Assembly (NCBI GenBank): GCA_035533015.1
Contig: DATLUQ010000060.1
Coordinates: forward strand, 1-39,539
Reading direction: 5' to 3'
Length of the DNA stretch: 39,539 bases
From: Gemmatimonadaceae bacterium
GTDB taxonomy: Bacteria > Gemmatimonadota > Gemmatimonadetes > Gemmatimonadales > Gemmatimonadaceae
How positions within the stretch are numbered: position 1 is the stretch's first letter; each line of letters opens with the position of its first letter. Positions 34,011-39,539 of the stretch are shown here, in pieces. The position numbers and the translations under genes were made by a program. The notes under the pieces are model-generated. The model did not search any database, was not told where the DNA came from, and was given only the letters and a program-made list of their open reading frames with translations.

Positions 34011-34472
34011 ATGAACTCCCGTTTCGCCATCTCTCTGCTCTGCGCTGGAGCCATTGGCATCGCCTGCGCCTCACGCGCGCATACCGAAGACGCCACTCTG
34101 CCCGCCAAGGCGCAGTCGATCGACGGGCACCCGAAAATCAAATCGTTCCTCGACGTCGAACGCCACGGTAACGGCGTGCGCTTCGCACTCCATGTGGTCA
34201 ATACGGGTTCCCAGAACGTCGAGTTCGATTTTCCCAACGGCCAAGCGTACGACTTCATCGTGCTCGACTCCCTCGGCCGCCAGGTGTGGCAGTGGGCACA
34301 CGCGCGTATGTTCACGCAAACCACGCAGATCAAGTACGTGAATGCCGGGCAGGAATTCGAAGTCGCCGAGAATTGGAAGCATCCGCCGGCGGCCGGTCGC
34401 TATACCGCGGTCGCCACGCTCACCAGCACCAACTTCCCGGTGAGCGAGCGCGTCGCGTTCACGGTTCGGTAG
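34011..34472 (+). CDS. Exported BsuPI-related protein
   Basis: The 153-residue protein has a signal peptide (residues 1 to about 22) and one immunoglobulin-like domain matching the BsuPI intracellular proteinase inhibitor family. Characteristic are VRFALHVVNTGSQNVEFDF, NGQAYDFIVLDSLGRQVWQW and the W-rich strand AENWKHPPAAGRYTA. The family name comes from a Bacillus subtilis protease inhibitor, but most exported members have no known function. No Shine-Dalgarno is seen. A lipobox is not convincing (GIAC). Confidence 0.82.
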   Translation: MNSRFAISLLCAGAIGIACASRAHTEDATLPAKAQSIDGHPKIKSFLDVERHGNGVRFALHVVNTGSQNVEFDFPNGQAYDFIVLDSLGRQVWQWAHARMFTQTTQIKYVNAGQEFEVAENWKHPPAAGRYTAVATLTSTNFPVSERVAFTVR

Positions 34473-34515
34473 CCGTTCCGTCCCGTCAGCGCCCCACGTC
34501 TGGCCGGACAGCGCG

Positions 34516-36126
34516 ATGACCGAGGCGCCACCGCCTCCGACCATAGGTTCCACCCCGCGCCCCCGGCTTGCCACGCGCACCATCGCCGCGTTCGCCGCCG
34601 TCAAGGTCGCACTCCACATGGTCGTACTGGCCATCACGCCCTACGGCCTCCAGCGCGACGAGTTCCTCTACTTCGCGATGGGCGACCACCTGCGCTTCTG
34701 GCGCATGGACTTCCCGCCGTTCATCGCGATCATGGCCAATCTGCAAACGGCCCTGTTTGGCCACACGCCGGCCGCAGCCCGCGTGTTCCCCGCCCTCGAA
34801 GGAACGGTCGTCCTCGTGCTTGCCGCGGTGATCGCGCGCGAGTTGGGTGGCGGAGCCTTCGCCCAGGGGCTGGCCGCGCTCAGCGTGCTCTGCGGCGGGA
34901 TCTTCCTGCGACCGAGCAACCTGTTCCAGCCCGTGGTGCTCGACCAGCTCTGGTGGACGCTCTCGCTGTACGCGCTCCTCCGGGTCGGCCGCGCGAGCAC
35001 CGATGCAGCAGGACCCCATGGCGCGACATCGGCGCGCCGTTGGTGGATCGCGTTCGGCCTCGCCATGGGCCTCGGGCTGCTCACCAAGTTCAGCATTCTG
35101 TTCCTGGGCCTCGCGGCGCTTGGCGCACTGATCGCGACGCCGCTCCGAAGGTGGCTCGCCACGCCGTGGCCCTACACCGCGGCAGCGATCGCCTTCGCTA
35201 TCGGCAGTGCGAGCATCGTCGGGCAGATCGTGCTCGGCTATCCGGTGGTGGGCCAGATGCACGATCTTGCGGCGTCTCAGTTGGTGCACGTGAGCTGGCT
35301 CACGTTCGTCGCCGCACAGCCGTTCATGATCGGGTTCGCGGCCTGGCCCCTGGCCGTGGCCGGCGGCGTCGCACTCGTCGCGTGGACACCCCTGCGGCCG
35401 TATCGCGCCGCGGGCTGGGCCTGTGGCTTCGCCTTCCTGATCCTGCTGGCCCTGCACGGCAAGGCGTACTATATCGGACCGATCTACCCCACCCTGCTCG
35501 CCGCTGGCGCCGTCTGGCTCGAGCGAATGGGGGCACCGCCCGCGCGGTCGGCGCGCCCCGCGGTCTCGTGGGCGGTCGCCGTGGTGATACTCCTCGAAGG
35601 CGCCTTCCGCCTCCCCATCGCCCTGCCGATGCTCTCCAAGGAGGCCACCGCCCAATACGCGGTGCGCAACGGCATGGAGTGGGCGCTCGGCACCAACCGC
35701 GGCGGCACCGATCTGTTGCCGCAGGATTTCGCCGACCAGCTCGGGTGGAGGCACCAGGCCGCGACCGTGGCACGCGTGTATCACGCGCTCACGCCAGAGG
35801 AACAGCGCGTGACGGTGATCACCGGCGGCAATTACGGCGAGGCCGGTGCAGAGGAGTTCTACGCTGGACAGTACGGGCTGCCGCCGGTCGTGTGCGCATG
35901 CGGGTCGTACTGGTTCTTCGGGCCCGGCAGCCGTCCCGGCAAGGTGCTGATCGCCGTGCGCAGCGACTCGGCGCAACTCGCGTCCGTCTACGGCGATGTG
36001 CGACTCGCCGCCCGCATCCGGAGTCCATGGTCGGTGGAAGAGGAGCGGGACGTTCGCATCTGGGTGGCACGCGATCAGAAGCGTACGCTGCAAGCAGTGT
36101 GGCCGCGGCTTGCCCGGCGGAATTAA
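34516..36126 (+). CDS. GT-C glycosyltransferase, ArnT/PMT-like (family 39 type)
   Basis: The 536-residue membrane protein has about eleven helices in the first 360 residues. The first periplasmic loop carries YGLQRDEFLYFAMGDHLRF, whose RDE (Asp near 48) is the catalytic acid motif of lipid-linked sugar transferases, followed by MDFPPFIAIM. A soluble periplasmic domain (about 380-536) follows. It would move a sugar from a polyprenyl phosphate donor to lipid, glycan or protein outside the inner membrane; the acceptor is unknown. It starts 43 bases after the BsuPI-like gene, so they may be co-transcribed. Confidence 0.88.
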   Translation: MTEAPPPPTIGSTPRPRLATRTIAAFAAVKVALHMVVLAITPYGLQRDEFLYFAMGDHLRFWRMDFPPFIAIMANLQTALFGHTPAAARVFPALEGTVVLVLAAVIARELGGGAFAQGLAALSVLCGGIFLRPSNLFQPVVLDQLWWTLSLYALLRVGRASTDAAGPHGATSARRWWIAFGLAMGLGLLTKFSILFLGLAALGALIATPLRRWLATPWPYTAAAIAFAIGSASIVGQIVLGYPVVGQMHDLAASQLVHVSWLTFVAAQPFMIGFAAWPLAVAGGVALVAWTPLRPYRAAGWACGFAFLILLALHGKAYYIGPIYPTLLAAGAVWLERMGAPPARSARPAVSWAVAVVILLEGAFRLPIALPMLSKEATAQYAVRNGMEWALGTNRGGTDLLPQDFADQLGWRHQAATVARVYHALTPEEQRVTVITGGNYGEAGAEEFYAGQYGLPPVVCACGSYWFFGPGSRPGKVLIAVRSDSAQLASVYGDVRLAARIRSPWSVEEERDVRIWVARDQKRTLQAVWPRLARRN

Positions 36127-36232
36127 GGAGTCGTGAGCAGAAGGCGGCAGTAAACCTCCGCTCTCCGCACTTCGGCACCTCCCGCGCTTTCGCGAGTACG
36201 ACGCCAGAATCAACGTGAGACTGGAGGTTCAG

Positions 36233-37114
36233 ATGTCACTGCGCACCGCGCATGGGTGGTGGATGACCGGCGCCGCGATCGCGATCGTCGTCGCGGGTTG
36301 CTCTTCCGGTTCGCGCCCCACTGCGCCCGCTTCAGCCAGCCACTCGGCCGCGCTCGTGGTGGCCGCCAACTTTCAGCGCCTGGGCGACTCGGTGACCGCC
36401 GTTCACGGCGACACCGATGACGCTGGCCGCTATTATGGCGCCGCCGCAGTGCTGCGCCGGGTGCCCGTGTTCGACACCATCACGATCATGGTCGATCACG
36501 CGCCGATGACGTTCGATGCCGTCGCCCTGGCCGTAGACGACACCGGTAGTCTTGCCGGCTGCCCGATACCTCCCATGGACGACGACTCCGACGCGCAATA
36601 CGAGTGCCCGTGGGGCATGCCCCGCATGACGCGCACGCTGTTCGCGTGGCAGCCCGGCGACGCGCGACACATCGTCCAGATTGTCGCGTTGGCAGACACG
36701 GGGGCCATCGGCCTGCCGCCCTTCGGCCGGCCGCCCCGGAGCGATACCGCCGGAATCGCGGTGCCGGCACGGCTCAAGTACTTCGACGGCGCCGGCGGCA
36801 CGTGGTGGGGTAGCGCCGGCTCGCAGTCCAATTCAGTGACGCCCAACGGGCAGCCGTGTCCGGCGCCGGCGGACACCGCCCGCTCGGATAGTTCCGCCAG
36901 TCCTGACCGCGACGGCCATCACTGGGGGCACATGCAGATGGCTACCGTGACCTGCCAGATGGCTTCGTTCAGCTTCGCGTTCACGGGCACGGTGAGCGTC
37001 CCTCCGGTCGCCTGGGCGCGCAACACGGCCGCGGGCAGCCACAGCATTTCGCTGGCCACCTCGTCGGTGCCCGGCGCGTACGTCACGCTTGACTTGGCGG
37101 TCAAGGGGCCGTGA
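36233..37114 (+). CDS. Lipoprotein of unknown function
   Basis: The 293-residue protein has a signal peptide with a textbook lipobox VAGC (Cys23), so it should be lipidated by Lgt. The mature part has four further cysteines (near CPIPPMDDD, YECPWGM, QPCPAPAD and VTCQMAS) that could form disulfides, and a beta-rich C-terminus. I do not recognise a family. The ATG at 36233 has GGAGG six bases upstream. A GTG 18 bases earlier is in frame but lacks such a site. Confidence 0.78.
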   Translation: MSLRTAHGWWMTGAAIAIVVAGCSSGSRPTAPASASHSAALVVAANFQRLGDSVTAVHGDTDDAGRYYGAAAVLRRVPVFDTITIMVDHAPMTFDAVALAVDDTGSLAGCPIPPMDDDSDAQYECPWGMPRMTRTLFAWQPGDARHIVQIVALADTGAIGLPPFGRPPRSDTAGIAVPARLKYFDGAGGTWWGSAGSQSNSVTPNGQPCPAPADTARSDSSASPDRDGHHWGHMQMATVTCQMASFSFAFTGTVSVPPVAWARNTAAGSHSISLATSSVPGAYVTLDLAVKGP

Positions 37115-37140
37115 TTCCGCGCGCGGCGTGAGGGTTGGAG

Positions 37141-37183
37141 ACGCGGGCGTCCTGACGCTCAAGAGGGGCTAGGCGTCCCGCGT
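37141..37183 (+). terminator. Possible terminator after the lipoprotein gene
   Basis: Arms ACGCGGG (37141-37147) and CCCGCGT (37177-37183) pair perfectly but enclose a 29-base loop. The second arm runs into TTTCCC. The stem lies 27 bases after the stop codon. The long loop and short T run make this weak. Confidence 0.3.
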
Positions 37184-37338
37184 TTCCCATTGGGAGGGCG
37201 GCTGGACACCGCCGACTTTCGACTGAGGGCTTCGAGCTCGGGTTGGGGTGGCGTGACCTGGGCTCTGCTCTTTTCGCAGTCCTGTTCCGGGGGTTAGCTT
37301 CCCCACTCCCGCCGTTCGGTCCTCCCACTCCGCGTTCC

Positions 37339-38346
<1,008 letters not shown>

Positions 38347-38589
38347 CGTTCCGCCCCCCAGCACCCGTCGGGAACGCACCGCGGCCCATGGTGCCGCGAA
38401 GTCGCCATGACCGGGGACGGCCCCCCGGCGAGAATCCATCCGTATCGCGGGGATTGGGTACTGGCCGTTCTCGATGGTTCGCGCATCCTGGCGAATCGAA
38501 ACCGAACGCGCCATACTGGGTGTAGCGTCGACAACGCCGCCCGTACAGATTGGCGAGCCCCGCCACGCGCCCCCCCCAACGCGCCGGCC

Positions 38590-39539
38590 ATGATCTTCCT
38601 CCATACCCTAGGTGTCATCGCGATTCGCGTCGGCGCCCGTACGGTGCTCCCCAGCGCGTCGCGCGCGTTCGCGTCGTTGATGTTTCTGAGCATGGAGCGC
38701 GAGCGGACGGTGATGCGCGACGAGTTTCAATCACTGCTATTCCCGAATCAAAGCGAGCAGACGGCTTCGCATAACTTGCGCCAGCTGCTCTACCGCCTTC
38801 GTGGGATTGGCGCTCCCGTGATCACGGAGGACCGCCGGATCATCGTGCCGCCTGAGAGCGTACGCGACGACTTCTCCGCATGCCGCCTCGGTGGCATGCT
38901 CGATGCGAAGACCGTGAAAGCCATTGCGTCGGGTGTGATGCCCGGCTATGCCCCGTCGTTCTCGCGACCCTTCTCTCGCTGGGTTGACGACCGGCGCTCG
39001 CAGATTGAGCAGGGTCTCATCGGGGTGCTCGTCGCGCAACTCGCGGAGCTGCGTGGCGCGGGTCGCTGGCGCGATCTGGAGCCCGTCGCAACCGCGTGTC
39101 TGGCGTTGGATCCGCTGAACGAAGAGGCGACGCTTGCGCTCGCTGAATCCCTGGCGCTTAACGGGCAAAAGGCGCGGGCCGTGCAGCTCCTGGACACGTA
39201 CATCGAGGAGGTGGGATCATACGGCAAAGACCTCCGGATCCCGGCGCATGTGTTGCGCACGAGGATTTCGGAGCATGTTCCGGATCTGGGCTATCGCCGT
39301 TTGGGTCCCGGACCCTTCGTGGGACGTGAAGCGGAGATGGCCGAACTCTGGCGCCACTTTCAACACACCAAGCGGGGCGAGCCGCGAACCGTCGTGATCC
39401 ACGGGGAGCCGGGAATCGGCAAGACGCGGTTGGCGACCGAGTTCATGAAGGCGGCGGCGCTCGATGGGGCCACGTGTTTGAAAGTGGAGTGCGCACCGCA
39501 CGACGTACGGCGGCCGCTCGGCGTCTTTGTGGACCTGGT
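38590..39539 (+). CDS. SARP/BTAD-type regulator with AAA domain (3' end cut off)
   Basis: About 316 residues are visible. The N-terminus (1-95) looks like the winged-helix domain of SARP activators (LMFLSMERERTVMRDEFQSL, HNLRQLLYRLR). A helical bacterial transcriptional activator domain follows (about 100-230), with ACLALDPLNEEATLALAESL and DTYIEEVG. Then FVGREAEM (243-250) and Walker A GEPGIGKT (272-279) open an AAA/NACHT-like ATPase. Such proteins often end in TPR repeats, here beyond the window. ATG 38590 has no clear Shine-Dalgarno. Third-position GC is visibly lower than in the other genes, which may reflect later acquisition. Confidence 0.85.
   Translation, partial: MIFLHTLGVIAIRVGARTVLPSASRAFASLMFLSMERERTVMRDEFQSLLFPNQSEQTASHNLRQLLYRLRGIGAPVITEDRRIIVPPESVRDDFSACRLGGMLDAKTVKAIASGVMPGYAPSFSRPFSRWVDDRRSQIEQGLIGVLVAQLAELRGAGRWRDLEPVATACLALDPLNEEATLALAESLALNGQKARAVQLLDTYIEEVGSYGKDLRIPAHVLRTRISEHVPDLGYRRLGPGPFVGREAEMAELWRHFQHTKRGEPRTVVIHGEPGIGKTRLATEFMKAAALDGATCLKVECAPHDVRRPLGVFVDL

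Noticed and set aside
38570-38577. Run of eight C as a phase-variable tract
   Set aside because: It lies upstream of the regulator start codon, outside coding sequence, and no promoter spacing argument could be made.

Overview
The window is about 39.5 kb of very GC-rich, gene-dense DNA from a Gram-negative bacterium. There is lipoprotein machinery (Lgt plus lipobox proteins), an outer-membrane barrel fused to a peptidase, UppP, and F0 ATP synthase subunits a and b with signal-peptide-like N-termini, a trait I associate with Bacteroidota-type enzymes. With the GC content and the many exported M1/S9 peptidases, the best guess is Gemmatimonadota or a relative. That is inference, as no rRNA or tRNA gene lies in the window.

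Layout. Positions 1-3860 (minus strand) hold an electron-transfer module: etfB, etfA and a membrane Fe-S protein of the ETF:menaquinone oxidoreductase type that runs off the left edge. The module has its own promoter with a perfect 9-bp palindrome just downstream of the -10 element. lgt lies just upstream. Positions 4795-12104 (minus) are a compact same-strand run: secreted protein, NAD-type isocitrate dehydrogenase family enzyme, metallophosphoesterase, SprT-like metalloprotein, penicillin-acylase-family hydrolase, small membrane protein, and glutaryl-CoA-type acyl-CoA dehydrogenase. Most junctions overlap by 1-4 nt or are very short. The dehydrogenase is a plausible electron donor to EtfAB, which would pass electrons to the membrane Fe-S protein and menaquinone.

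Positions 12216-14738 (plus) hold the carbon-starvation/pyruvate-type transporter cstA and its small partner ybdD, separated by 258 bp with an unexplained coding-like frame. Next come an MFS transporter (minus), an M20 peptidase (plus), an ABC exporter pair (minus), a sugar nucleotidyltransferase with a cupin (minus), a membrane-anchored CX5R phosphatase (plus), a 1059-residue M1 peptidase with an Omp85-like C-terminal barrel (minus), an unknown zinc-ribbon membrane protein (plus), and a 910-residue S9 peptidase resembling glutamyl endopeptidases (minus).

Positions 29540-33605 pair uppP (plus) with a convergent F0-side ATP synthase operon: atpZ, an AtpI-like gene, atpB, atpE, atpF and atpH. 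The operon stops after atpH, so atpA, atpG, atpD and atpC must lie elsewhere. atpE is bracketed by strong hairpins and an 8-bp tandem repeat, which could set its expression apart from its neighbours.

The right end (plus) carries a BsuPI-like secreted protein, a GT-C glycosyltransferase, a lipoprotein, a MoxR ATPase without its usual DUF58 partner, and the start of a SARP/BTAD-AAA regulator cut by the window edge.

I saw no IS element, prophage, CRISPR array or tRNA. The strongest candidates for new biology are the atpE-flanking RNA structures, the M1-barrel fusion, and the palindrome controlling the etf operon.
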